Shown here: piece by piece, positions 46,009-54,451 of the stretch | Layout: the number at the start of each line of letters is the position of its first letter | How positions within the stretch are numbered: the stretch's first letter is position 1 | Assembly: GCA_963783085.1 (NCBI GenBank) | Contig: CAWAMJ010000008.1 | Coordinates: forward strand, 1-64,000 | DNA length: 64,000 nucleotides | Direction: 5' to 3' | Origin: CAVYUC01 sp963783085 | Lineage (GTDB): Bacteria > Bacteroidota > Bacteroidia > Bacteroidales > Prolixibacteraceae | Notes under the pieces: generated by a model | What the model was told of the DNA's origin: nothing | The model's database searches: none | Seen by the model: the letters and a program-made list of their open reading frames with translations, nothing else | Program-made: the position numbers and the translations under genes

Positions 46009-46036
46009 AAATTTACAAGAAGCCGCGTTTTTTCTT

Positions 46037-46837
46037 TTAATTGATTTGAATGTAGTCTTCAATCAATTTGTTGTAACCATGAATTAACTGCTGAATGACC
46101 TTGTTTTGCGGATTGAAGCTGCAGTTGCCGATTTTTCTTAGCGGAAGTATCTTTGGCGATGTACCTGTGATTGCAGCTGCTTCGTACCCGGGTAGCCGGC
46201 TTAAAAATATATCTTCCTCTCTTAAGTTAATTTTTAAACTTTTTGCCAGCATAAAAATTTTCTGGCGGGTAATCCCCAATAATACTTCATTTCCGGGCGG
46301 CGTGATTAACGTATTTTCCTTCACAAAAAAAATGTTGCTCCGGCTGCCTTCCGTAATTCTGCCCAAATGATCCACCAGCACAACTTCGTAATATCCGTTT
46401 TGAAAGATCATTTGATTGGCCAGTTCCCTTACAGACGTCAGAAAAACCTTGGCATTCGGATTTTCCCGCTCAGCATTTAAAATACCGCAATCCACTCCGT
46501 TTTCGTACATCTCGTCCGACGGATAATTGTGTGGAATGAAACATGCGTTCAGGTTCGTTTTGCACGAAACCAAAACATTGCCTTCTGAAATTTTATTTTC
46601 GGTAATTAACTTTTTCAGCAGCCCTTCAATTTGTCCTGCCGGTAAACGGACTGTTTTTCCGGCCAGCTCTGCCGAATGATAAAAACGTAAAAGATGGTCT
46701 TCCAGAAACAGCGGAATTCCCCCAACAACCCGAAGTACTTCGTATACGCCACCCTTATTTTCTGAAGGTATAAATGATGAAACAGGTTTTAACCGGTCGT
46801 TGTAAATAAAATACTTATAAAGTGGTTGAAACGTCAT
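46037..46837 (-). CDS. Class IV aminotransferase (BCAT / aminodeoxychorismate lyase-like)
   Basis: A 266-residue PLP-dependent fold-type IV protein. Indicative segments are FLEDHLLRFYHSAELAG, the LVSCKTNLNACF stretch, ELANQMIFQNGYYEVVLVD, ITEGSRSNIFFVK and an ITGTSPKILPLRKI C-terminal strand. Class IV members include branched-chain aminotransferases and 4-amino-4-deoxychorismate lyase, and the short length favours the lyase/D-amino-acid group. Without pab genes nearby the reaction stays open. Divergent from the hypothetical gene at 46887 with about 50 bp between starts. Confidence 0.85.
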   Translation of the reverse strand: MTFQPLYKYFIYNDRLKPVSSFIPSENKGGVYEVLRVVGGIPLFLEDHLLRFYHSAELAGKTVRLPAGQIEGLLKKLITENKISEGNVLVSCKTNLNACFIPHNYPSDEMYENGVDCGILNAERENPNAKVFLTSVRELANQMIFQNGYYEVVLVDHLGRITEGSRSNIFFVKENTLITPPGNEVLLGITRQKIFMLAKSLKINLREEDIFLSRLPGYEAAAITGTSPKILPLRKIGNCSFNPQNKVIQQLIHGYNKLIEDYIQIN

Positions 46838-46886
46838 ATTCTACGATTTGTGGTAAATTTATAGAATTGTTTTAATTTGAATTGCT

Positions 46887-47438
46887 ATGTCAGAAATTAT
46901 TCCATCACCGGTAACTTTTAATCCATATAAACATCATTTCCGTTTTCTGAAAGGTCGGATTGCAGAGTGGAAAATAAAGGGACCCGGAATGTTCGTTCCG
47001 GAAATCGACACAATCGGTAACAATCTGATCGATTTCTATTTAGGGGAGCTTAATGTTGCCAAAATAAGCAACGAGTGCCTCTGTTTTTTGGACGAACAAA
47101 ACAAGCTGGAGATCAATTGCTACGTTAACTGGCTTAAACCTTTGGGATACAAAAAAGCAGAACTGTCGGATCAATCCATTTGGGTTTTCCGGGAAGGGAC
47201 AAATCCGGAGCGGTATGTCCACATTCACCCGGCGAAACAATCTCCGCACACCTTGCGAATTCGGTCTGCAACTTTAAAAACAGTGCTGGCTGCAAGGGTT
47301 GTTTTAAATCCGGGACAGAAGGTTACACTGGAGGAAATCAATCGAATCAGGAAAAATTACCTGCAACTTTCACCCGTCAAAAGCATTCAAAGCGAAAAAG
47401 GGATTTTAAAAATATGGCAGTTGTTTAACACGCGCTAA
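46887..47438 (+). CDS. Conserved hypothetical protein
   Basis: A 183-residue soluble protein beginning MSEIIPSPVTFNPYKHHFRF. It contains a YVHIHPAKQSPHTLRIR region and a C-terminal helix (NPGQKVTLEEINRIRKNYL). I recognise no named domain. Good length, codon use like the neighbours and a separate upstream region support a real gene. Its 3' end overlaps the convergent LytTR regulator by 14 bp. It could pair with the divergent aminotransferase gene by sharing the short promoter spacer. Confidence 0.7.
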   Translation: MSEIIPSPVTFNPYKHHFRFLKGRIAEWKIKGPGMFVPEIDTIGNNLIDFYLGELNVAKISNECLCFLDEQNKLEINCYVNWLKPLGYKKAELSDQSIWVFREGTNPERYVHIHPAKQSPHTLRIRSATLKTVLAARVVLNPGQKVTLEEINRIRKNYLQLSPVKSIQSEKGILKIWQLFNTR

Positions 47439-48159
47439 CGGCGCCATCGGAATACAACGCATCGAGAACCGCAGTTTTATAACTTCTGCCAATGGGTAGT
47501 TCTTTTCCGTTAATTTCAACGCTTGCAGGCGTGAAAGCTTCAACTTTGGGTAACGAAACAATAAAAGATTTATGAATCCTCAGGAATGTTTTATCCGGAA
47601 GTTTTTCTTCCATATTGGTCATGCTCGATTTGGTAATCAGCTTTTTATGAGTGGTATATATCTGAACATACTCGCTCAGTCCTTCAATGTATAAAATATT
47701 TTTTAAATGGACTTTCACTATTTTCTTGTTTTCCTTAACGTAAATGAATTCATCTTCGGGAGTGCTGTGGGAAACTTCAGGAACCTGCTCAGGTATTTGA
47801 TTTCCAGCTACCTGAAAATATTTGTTTACAGATTTTAGAAACCGTTCGAAGGTAATGGGTTTGAGCAGAAAATCAACCACATCGAGCTCAAATCCTTCGA
47901 CGGCATATTCGCTGTGCGCAGTGGTGAAAATAACTTTAGGTTTGTTTTTCAGAGTTTTAACAAATTCAATTCCCGTAATCTGGGGCATCTGAATATCAAT
48001 AAACATTAAATCTATCTGATGTTCGTGCAATGCCTGGAGCGCCTTCATAGCGTTGCCACATTCTTCTACTATTTCAAAATTTCCTAATTTTTGCAGATGA
48101 CTGCGCATTAAATTCCGTGCAAGCGGCTCGTCATCAACAAGAAGACATTTTGTTTTCAT
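47425..48159 (-). CDS. LytTR-family response regulator
   Basis: A 244-residue protein with a receiver domain (VDDEP near residue 8, phospho-acceptor Asp55 in LMFIDIQMP, conserved Thr and Lys in FTTAHS and LLKPI) and a C-terminal LytTR DNA-binding domain (YVKENKKIVKVHLKNILYIEG, then FLRIHKSFIVSL). The usual partner is a LytS/YehU-type histidine kinase, absent nearby, so it is an orphan here. It would be a transcription factor controlled by phosphorylation. Upstream is an 855-bp gene-free stretch that may hold its promoter. Confidence 0.92.
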   Translation of the reverse strand: MKTKCLLVDDEPLARNLMRSHLQKLGNFEIVEECGNAMKALQALHEHQIDLMFIDIQMPQITGIEFVKTLKNKPKVIFTTAHSEYAVEGFELDVVDFLLKPITFERFLKSVNKYFQVAGNQIPEQVPEVSHSTPEDEFIYVKENKKIVKVHLKNILYIEGLSEYVQIYTTHKKLITKSSMTNMEEKLPDKTFLRIHKSFIVSLPKVEAFTPASVEINGKELPIGRSYKTAVLDALYSDGAVSAC

Positions 48160-49014
48160 GGCAATTCCGGTATTTTATGTTTTCTGTTTTCCTTCAATCG
48201 TATTGGTATTTTTTGGTTGCTTTTAATTACAGCGGCATTTGTTTGCGAATCAGCCGGCAATATTTCAGAACGATAAAAAAGGGAAAATCAGCGGGATTGA
48301 TCCGCTCAATTGCGAAAACAATTCCCTGAACTTTTCCCCTCATCTAAAAAATGAAACTTCCAAAACCATAAAAGAATGACGTTACACCAAATGATTTTGT
48401 TACACTAAACCGTTAATTTTCTTTTTAGGAATCCGGGCTGCAAAATGCAGACGGGTCGAAATAGCTGTTCGGTAATTTACTTTAAACACGAACGTTCGAA
48501 AACAGGCTGATGGGAGCTCGCATTAAAAAGTTGTGGAGAAATAAAATTGATTGCCAGATGAAAAGATTGAAAATTCCCATCACTACAATATTCTGCCGGA
48601 GGCCTTCATCTTTGCCTTGGTATGTGTTTAACGTGCATTGGATTTTCTACTTAATTGAAGAACATCGATTAACGATTTTAGATTGCAGAAGTCAACTCCG
48701 GGGAGCATCAAAATTGTTCTAAAATCTAATATTCAGTTAACGCTGACATGTCTTACGACGATGTCAGGTTCCGGGAAAAACCAACGAAGCATAAACTTGT
48801 CAGCGCCTGTCTGACAACGTTAAGGAGGTTGAATTTAAAGGTCTTGTATTTTCCTTCCCTTTCTGTTTGAGGAGGCATGACGAATCCAACGGCTTTCGCT
48901 CCACAAAAAATTAAACTGAACCCTGACGGGATGGTGGGGAGGTAAAAAAAGCCCCTGCTTAACAGCAAGAGCCTTTTCATTACATCTGTAAAAAAACGTA
49001 CTGTTTTAATTTTT
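48160..49014. other. Long gene-free region upstream of the LytTR regulator
   Basis: 855 bp with no gene I can support. The short frames on both strands have no family resemblance. Structure is seen at 48737-48823 (two 7-bp hairpins, CTGACAT/ATGTCAG and TTGTCAG/CTGACAA, framed by TTAACG and CGTTAA) and a terminator at 48944-48977. A further inverted pair GATTTTAGA/TCTAAAATC lies between about 48670 and 48730. The region could include remnants of a decayed mobile element. Confidence 0.5.
48944..48977 (-). terminator. Intrinsic terminator of the 49.0-49.5 kb gene
   Basis: On the minus strand a stem beginning AAAAGGCTCTTGCT and closing with AGCAGGGGCTTTT (three G-U pairs) is followed by a T-run. 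It lies 38 bp beyond the stop of the minus-strand gene 49015-49506. Confidence 0.65.
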
Positions 49015-49506
49015 TTAAAAATTTGCCTGATATTGTTCGTTTACCAGGCTCGGGAAATAACATGCGATTAATCCGAGCAGTTCATCCTGCGATTTTGGAT
49101 ATTGGCTAATCACTTTTTGTGAAAAATAACTTACGCGGTTTAACCGGGCTTCGTTTGCTTCTTTGGGTAATTCGCGAAACCTGTCCTCAATTTTATTCAC
49201 CCCAAAAACACCACTGTTGCAACTGTACTGAATTTCAAATTCGTCGGAACGAACGATAAAAGTGGTGCATTTTTTTTCGGGCACAACGCCAACGAGAATC
49301 GGATTTTTAGTGTTTTCGTAAGTCAAATTATACGTTTCAATTTCTACATTGTTTACCACCATTGGAGTATTGGATTTTACGATGGTGTACCTGCCAAAAT
49401 CGCTAAGGGAATTGCCGGTCAACGCTTTTCCATCTGAACCTTCTGCTGAACTGCCAAGGCTGAATAATACAGCGCTAAAAATTAAAATGATGAATCTTGT
49501 TTTCAT
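49015..49506 (-). CDS. Exported hypothetical protein
   Basis: A 163-residue protein with a signal peptide (FIILIFSAVLFSLGSSAEG). The mature part is a small beta-rich domain with two cysteines (EKKCTTFIV, IQYSCNSG) followed by a helical tail that could be tied by a disulfide. I recognise no family. It has a TAGCTTTG -7 element upstream and a terminator downstream, so it appears to be a complete monocistronic unit. Confidence 0.72.
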   Translation of the reverse strand: MKTRFIILIFSAVLFSLGSSAEGSDGKALTGNSLSDFGRYTIVKSNTPMVVNNVEIETYNLTYENTKNPILVGVVPEKKCTTFIVRSDEFEIQYSCNSGVFGVNKIEDRFRELPKEANEARLNRVSYFSQKVISQYPKSQDELLGLIACYFPSLVNEQYQANF

Positions 49507-49833
49507 GTTCCTAAGTTTTTAAAAGTTTAACTGTTTTGCTTACTCAAAGCTACACAACCTTTTAGGAACATACATCTTGAAATCAACCACCTACATGGTA
49601 AAAACGGCAAAACCGCCAATTTCTGCTGCAAAGGTGTTTTTATCCAACTGGTCGATGATTTGCTGCATTTCGCGGTGAACTTTATGAATTTGTCGGTTAA
49701 CCTGCCGGTTTTAACGGTTTTCCGGATTCATTGGAAGAAGCGCCTGTATTTGTGAAACGGCCTCGTATTAGTTCGAAATTACTTGAAATTTTACTAATTT
49801 GGCCATCGTTTAAACCTGAAAAAATCCGGACCG
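49507..49833. other. Gene-free divergent spacer before the GH92 gene
   Basis: 327 bp. It contains the -7 element of the minus-strand gene. A short minus-strand open stretch about 49592-49700 (ending AAEIGGFAVFTM) could be the tail of a lost gene but has no start. I see no promoter for GH92 that fits the consensus exactly. Confidence 0.4.
49545..49552 (-). promoter_or_regulatory. -7 promoter element for the exported hypothetical gene
   Basis: The minus strand reads TAGCTTTG (TAnnTTTG), 38 bp upstream of the start codon of the gene at 49015-49506. No clear -33 box. Confidence 0.4.
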
Positions 49834-52080
49834 ATGAGAATTTATTCGTTTTTATTGATTTGTACCTTTTTTCTGGCTCAGTCGTGCAAACAAAAAGAAG
49901 AAAAAGATTTCCTGCAGTATGTGGATCCGTTGATTGGAACGGGAGCCGCAACCACTATTTCTGCAAAACAAAATCCCGGCGATCATGTGGATTACGGACA
50001 GACGATTCCTGCGGTTACGGCGCCATTCGGAATGACCCAGTGGACGCCACAAACACATGCATCCGAAAAAAAATGCCTGGCGCCGTTTTATGCCGGGACC
50101 ACGTTTCTGCAAGGGTTCAGGGCTACTCACTGGACCAGCGGTTCATGCGTTCAGGATTATGGTAGTTTTACGGTTTTTGCAACTTCGCTGAACAACGATT
50201 TCCGGTACCTCCCCTACCAGCGCCGGTCAATGTTCCTCTTTAATTCGGATTCCATTTCGCCGGCATATTTTGTGGCTCAAACACCAGAAACAAATATCAT
50301 TAGCGAAGTAACCGCCACCAAACGTTCCGGTTTTTTCCGGTTTTCGTGGCTCATTCCGGAAAACCCGACCATAATTATTGATGTAAACAATGACTTTGGC
50401 GAAGGCTACATTCACATCGACCTGGAGAAACAGGAAATTACAGGTCACAATCCCGTGCGGCGAATTTATAACGGCATGGGGAAACCCGCCGGTTTCAGCG
50501 GATATTTTGTCGCCAAATTCGATAAGGCAATGGTTAAAACCGGTACTTATGCTGGTCCTGAGTATTTTCATAATACCATCGAACAAAAAAACAAGGAGCA
50601 AATCGGTGCATATGTTACGTTCGATTTAAAAGAAGGCGAAACCCTGAAAATGAAAATGGGAACCTCTTTCACAAGCATTAACAATGCCAGGGAAAATGTA
50701 GATGCTGAAATTCCCGACTGGGATTTTGACAAAACAAAAGCAGAACTTGAAAATACATGGAATAAACTGTTTTCCTCCATTGATACAGAAGGCGGTTCGA
50801 AAGATGATTTAACCAAATTTTATACGGCGTTGTACCACAGCTTAATTCACCCGCGGCTGTACAGCGATGTAAATGGCGAACATCCGGGTTTCAATGGAGA
50901 TTCAACCATTCATGTGGCGAAAGATTTCGATTTTTACGGCGACTTTTCCAACTGGGATATTTACCGGGCGCAGATGCCGCTGTTGAGCATTGTTGCGCCG
51001 AAACAATACGAAGATATGGTAAAATCGCTGATTGAAATGGCTGAAGAAGGAGGCTGGCTGCCCATTTTTCCGATGTGGAACAGTTATACCTCGGCCATGA
51101 TTGGCGACCACAGCAGCTCCATCATTTGCGACGCTATGATGAAAGGTTTCGATTTCGACCTTGAAAAAGCGTATAAATACATGCGCAAAAATGCCTACGA
51201 AACGCCTGAAAATATGGATGATTACATCGACGGGAAAGGCCGGCGGGCATTGCAGCCATACCTGCAGTTCGGTTACATTCCGCTGGAAGAGGAAGTGCCG
51301 TATGCATTCCATCGCCGCGAGCAGGTATCGCGCACCCTGGAATATGCCTACGATGACTGGGCGGTGGCACAGGTGGCAAAAAAACTGGGCAAAACAGATG
51401 ATTACAATGATTTAATCGCCCGTTCGTACAATTACTCCAATGTTTTCGACCCGGACAAAGGCTGGGTTTGCGGCCGTTATGCCGATGGTAATTTCACCGA
51501 AGAATTCGATGCTAATGGCGATATGCCGTACATTACCGAAGGAACTCCAAAGCACTATACCTGGTATGTTCCGCAGGATGTTCCGGGTTTAATCGAACTG
51601 ATGGGAGGCAGGGAAAAATTTCATCAGGAGCTGAATTTGTTGATTAATAACAAGGAATACTGGCACGGAAACGAACCCAGTCATCAAATTCCGTTTCTTT
51701 TTAATTACGTGGATGATTGGCAGAAAACGCAGGAAACCGTCAAAAACATATTGAAAACCGAATACGGAATCGGGCCGGGCGGTTTGTCGGGAAACGACGA
51801 CGCCGGGCAGATGTCGGCCTGGTATGTTTTTGGCGCCATGGGATTTTATCCGGTTTGCCCGGGAAGTAATGAATACCAACTTTCGTCGCCGGCATTCGAA
51901 AAAATTACGCTGAACCTCGATAAAAAATATTATCCCGGAGCGCCGTTTATTTTAACCACCAATTCCCATGGCGACAATTCCGGAGCTTTTACATCCGTTG
52001 AATTAAATGGAAAAACGATTGAACCGAAAATAACTCATGAGGATTTGCAAAAGGGGGGGAAGCTGGAATTTTTAAAATAA
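49834..52080 (+). CDS. GH92 family alpha-mannosidase, lipoprotein
   Basis: A 748-residue lipoprotein (FFLAQSC lipobox). The N-terminal beta-sandwich domain (QYVDPLIGTG, GDHVDYGQTIPAVTAPFGMTQWTPQT) is followed by an (alpha/alpha)6 barrel, with the signature GNDDAGQMSAWYVFGAMGFYP near the C-terminus. GH92 enzymes are Ca-dependent exo-alpha-mannosidases (mostly alpha-1,2) that trim mannans and N-glycans at the cell surface. Full length. It stands alone, without SusCD, and is followed by a hairpin at 52111-52141. Confidence 0.94.
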   Translation: MRIYSFLLICTFFLAQSCKQKEEKDFLQYVDPLIGTGAATTISAKQNPGDHVDYGQTIPAVTAPFGMTQWTPQTHASEKKCLAPFYAGTTFLQGFRATHWTSGSCVQDYGSFTVFATSLNNDFRYLPYQRRSMFLFNSDSISPAYFVAQTPETNIISEVTATKRSGFFRFSWLIPENPTIIIDVNNDFGEGYIHIDLEKQEITGHNPVRRIYNGMGKPAGFSGYFVAKFDKAMVKTGTYAGPEYFHNTIEQKNKEQIGAYVTFDLKEGETLKMKMGTSFTSINNARENVDAEIPDWDFDKTKAELENTWNKLFSSIDTEGGSKDDLTKFYTALYHSLIHPRLYSDVNGEHPGFNGDSTIHVAKDFDFYGDFSNWDIYRAQMPLLSIVAPKQYEDMVKSLIEMAEEGGWLPIFPMWNSYTSAMIGDHSSSIICDAMMKGFDFDLEKAYKYMRKNAYETPENMDDYIDGKGRRALQPYLQFGYIPLEEEVPYAFHRREQVSRTLEYAYDDWAVAQVAKKLGKTDDYNDLIARSYNYSNVFDPDKGWVCGRYADGNFTEEFDANGDMPYITEGTPKHYTWYVPQDVPGLIELMGGREKFHQELNLLINNKEYWHGNEPSHQIPFLFNYVDDWQKTQETVKNILKTEYGIGPGGLSGNDDAGQMSAWYVFGAMGFYPVCPGSNEYQLSSPAFEKITLNLDKKYYPGAPFILTTNSHGDNSGAFTSVELNGKTIEPKITHEDLQKGGKLEFLK

Positions 52081-52110
52081 AGAAACAGTAGTTTATCTAA
52101 TGTTGTTTAG

Positions 52111-52141
52111 CCCGCGACTTCGTGGCCGCTCAATTCGCGGG
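52111..52141. terminator. Hairpin between convergent GH92 and DUF6057-like genes
   Basis: Perfect 7-bp arms CCCGCGA / TCGCGGG with a 17-nt loop reading CTTCGTGGCCGCTCAAT. It lies 30 bp past the GH92 stop and is followed by TTTTACT. It could end transcription of GH92. The loop sequence is unlike the 7.7 kb hairpins. Confidence 0.45.
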
Positions 52142-52234
52142 TTTTACTCCATCATTATAAACTCATGAAAGTTTTCCGCGGTTACTGGGTTAAAATCAGA
52201 CAGGTCGCTCCATGAAGAAATAGAAACTTCTGTA

Positions 52235-52900
52235 TTAATCAAAAAAAACATAATACCAGAAAGTATCTGCAAAATTCCGGGAAAGTGCCTGCTTAGCCCG
52301 AAGTTTGTTTGAACTGTTTTGCTGAAAAATTTTATAATACTGAGTATATCGTTGTTCGGCATTTAAGGCCAGCTTCAACTGCTTTAATTCAGGCAAGGGA
52401 GCTATTTTCAGAAGACTGCAAGCTACGGCAGCTTCTTCAATATTTTTTGGAATCTGCGAAAAACCAGCCTTTTCGAGCAAAGGCAATGCCTGGGCAATCT
52501 TGGGCAAATCTTTTTGTAACATCAACGAAGCAAATTTATATTGAACTGCCATTTGGTTGGTTGAATCGGCGGCAAGCACAAGATCGATATTTGCACGTGG
52601 CTCATCTGATAAAACAAAAAAATCATGTTTAGGCCTCAGTTTTCTCTTTGCACCTAATTCGGCGTCAGCATTTACTGCAGCATCGTTAAACAGCATTTTC
52701 TCATATTTCCGGGCTTCCTTCCGGTAGAAAACCGATTTTTTAAGAATGGAAATGTACTTGACCGCCATTTTGTAATTTCCGTTAACTAATTCGGTTTTTA
52801 TCAGCATTTTCATACCTTCCGGAGTATTTCCATGCATCACCATATACTCGTACGCCCAACGTTGCGCCTCGTTTGTCATTGCAAATGCAGAGCAGCTCAT
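52235..52900 (-). pseudogene. C-terminal remnant of a DUF6057-like membrane protein
   Basis: The 221-residue frame begins in the middle of a motif (AFAMTNEAQRWAYEYMV). In what I recall as DUF6057 proteins of Bacteroidota this motif follows a large multi-helix N-terminal domain. The C-terminal TPR-like helices (MAVKYISILKK, AVQYKFASLMLQKDLP) are intact. No membrane part and no good start are present. The upstream side is occupied by sulfatase sequence, suggesting a deletion or insertion that removed the N-terminal half. Confidence 0.55.
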
Positions 52901-52968
52901 CTCTCATTGCAAACGAGGAGTATGGGATACATGGGATATAATCGTGCGCCGGCGGGGGCTTTTGCAAA

Positions 52969-54417
52969 TCATAACGGATTCTTCCACTCCTGATTTAATT
53001 TGTCAAAGGAAATCTTGCCGTATTCTTTTCCTTCAAAACTATTTTTACAAGAAGTAATAAAATGTTCAAGTTTATTTTTGAAATCTTTGAACAGAGATGT
53101 TTCCTTCGCATGTATGTCCTCACACTCCTGTGGATCATTCATAATATCATATAATTCAAATGCTCCGTTTCGCGCATATATCTTGTATTGGTTATCCGAC
53201 CAGCTTACCTGATTACCAAAACAAAAGCCAATAGGAACCGGACGCTCTTTCATCTTTTCATCCAAAAGTGGTAAAAGGCTTATTCCATCAAGTATATAGG
53301 GTACTTTATTTTTATTTACATCCAGTATATCCATTATCGTCGGCAAATAATCGGAGGTAACACATGGTATGTTGGTTTCAAAATGCCCGTTAATTTTACC
53401 AGGCCAAACCAAAATTCCGGGGACGCGTATTCCTCCTTCATGCAACGAACGTTTTCTTTCCTTTAATCCGCCGGTGTCTCCCGGAGTTCCATCTTCAGGA
53501 CCATTATCACTGCAAAACCAAATCATGGTATTTTCGGCTACAGCCTCCTCTTTCAAAAAGGATCGTAATCGACCAACCTGCTCATCCATTGCTGTTATGC
53601 AACCTGCATAATTTTTCATTAAATCATCCTGTTCCGGATACATTTCCCTGTATTTCGGGCCTGCAACCACCGGCAGATGGGGTGCATGAAACCATATAAC
53701 CGTAAAAAAAGGAGTTTCGGTTACTACCGCATTTTTAATAAACGGCAAAACGCGGTCTATTATGATCCGGCTGTCGTCACCTTCAAGGTTATCGGTTACC
53801 TTATTTCCGTCAATGTCCCAGTAATAGGTTCCATAAGGTTTATAATCTTCTCCTTCTCTAATATAGTTCCATCCTTCGCGTGTGGCGCCGGATACAGGTT
53901 TTTTCATTGGGTCCCAGGTCGGCACCTTGGATTCCGTCACAAAAGCATAGTCGTAACCATGCAGAGCAGGGGGATTATATTCTTTGGTATTTCCGGGTTC
54001 TCCCCGATTGGCATCTTTCTGTGTATACGTCAAAGTGCCAAGATGCCATTTCCCGAAATGGGCGGTTGTATAACCTTCTTCTTTAAGCAGTTCGGGTAAG
54101 GTGATTTCTTCAGGACGTAAAATACCCACATTGGCATGAAAGACTCCCATTCTATAAGGATTTCGGCCTGTCAGCACACTTGCCCGGGTTGGAGAACAGA
54201 CCGCGCAGGCAGAATAAAAGCGATTAAACTGTATTCCTTCTTCAGCCATGTGGTCCAGATGGGGTGTTTTTATTACTTTATTTCCGTTGTATCCCGTATC
54301 GCCCCATCCAAGATCATCGGCCATTATTAAGATAATATTCGGTTTGTTTTGTGCACCTGAAGTCAATGAGCTAAATATGGCTATTCCAACTAAAATTTTT
54401 AATAGAATGAATTTCAT
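52969..54417 (-). CDS. Secreted sulfatase (S1 family) in the fucose locus
   Basis: A sulfatase of about 482 residues from ATG 54417 (486 from ATG 54429). A signal peptide is followed by MADDLGWGDTGYNGN and the catalytic Cys in C-S-P-T-R (Cys78 in the longer form), then AHFGKWHLG and SDNGPEDG. It is the last gene of the minus-strand polysaccharide locus, 34 bp after the GH29 fucosidase, so co-transcribed. It likely desulfates a fucose-containing glycan so that the fucosidase can act. The exact sulfate position cannot be told. Confidence 0.92.
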   Translation of the reverse strand: MKFILLKILVGIAIFSSLTSGAQNKPNIILIMADDLGWGDTGYNGNKVIKTPHLDHMAEEGIQFNRFYSACAVCSPTRASVLTGRNPYRMGVFHANVGILRPEEITLPELLKEEGYTTAHFGKWHLGTLTYTQKDANRGEPGNTKEYNPPALHGYDYAFVTESKVPTWDPMKKPVSGATREGWNYIREGEDYKPYGTYYWDIDGNKVTDNLEGDDSRIIIDRVLPFIKNAVVTETPFFTVIWFHAPHLPVVAGPKYREMYPEQDDLMKNYAGCITAMDEQVGRLRSFLKEEAVAENTMIWFCSDNGPEDGTPGDTGGLKERKRSLHEGGIRVPGILVWPGKINGHFETNIPCVTSDYLPTIMDILDVNKNKVPYILDGISLLPLLDEKMKERPVPIGFCFGNQVSWSDNQYKIYARNGAFELYDIMNDPQECEDIHAKETSLFKDFKNKLEHFITSCKNSFEGKEYGKISFDKLNQEWKNPL

Positions 54418-54451
54418 TATTAGATTCATTTTTAAGTTGAATGAAGTAAAA

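Noticed and set aside
45783..46040. Plus-strand frame across the 42-bp repeats (basic, repetitive peptide), with a matching minus-strand frame at 45557-45934
   Set aside because: The frames are open on both strands because the repeat period is close to a multiple of three. No start context and no family.
46838..46886. Possible promoters in the aminotransferase/hypothetical divergent spacer
   Set aside because: Only near-matches to TAnnTTTG (TATAAATTTA on minus, TTAATTTG on plus), so not listed as features.
48753..48980. 75-codon minus-strand frame (ends GFSRNLTSS)
   Set aside because: It overlaps hairpins and the terminator of the neighbouring gene and resembles a repeat-derived frame. Kept only as part of the gene-free region.
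49592..49700. Minus-strand stretch ending AAEIGGFAVFTM with helix-like residues before it
   Set aside because: It could be the tail of a lost gene, but a stop precedes it with no start and no further pieces upstream, so evidence is too thin.
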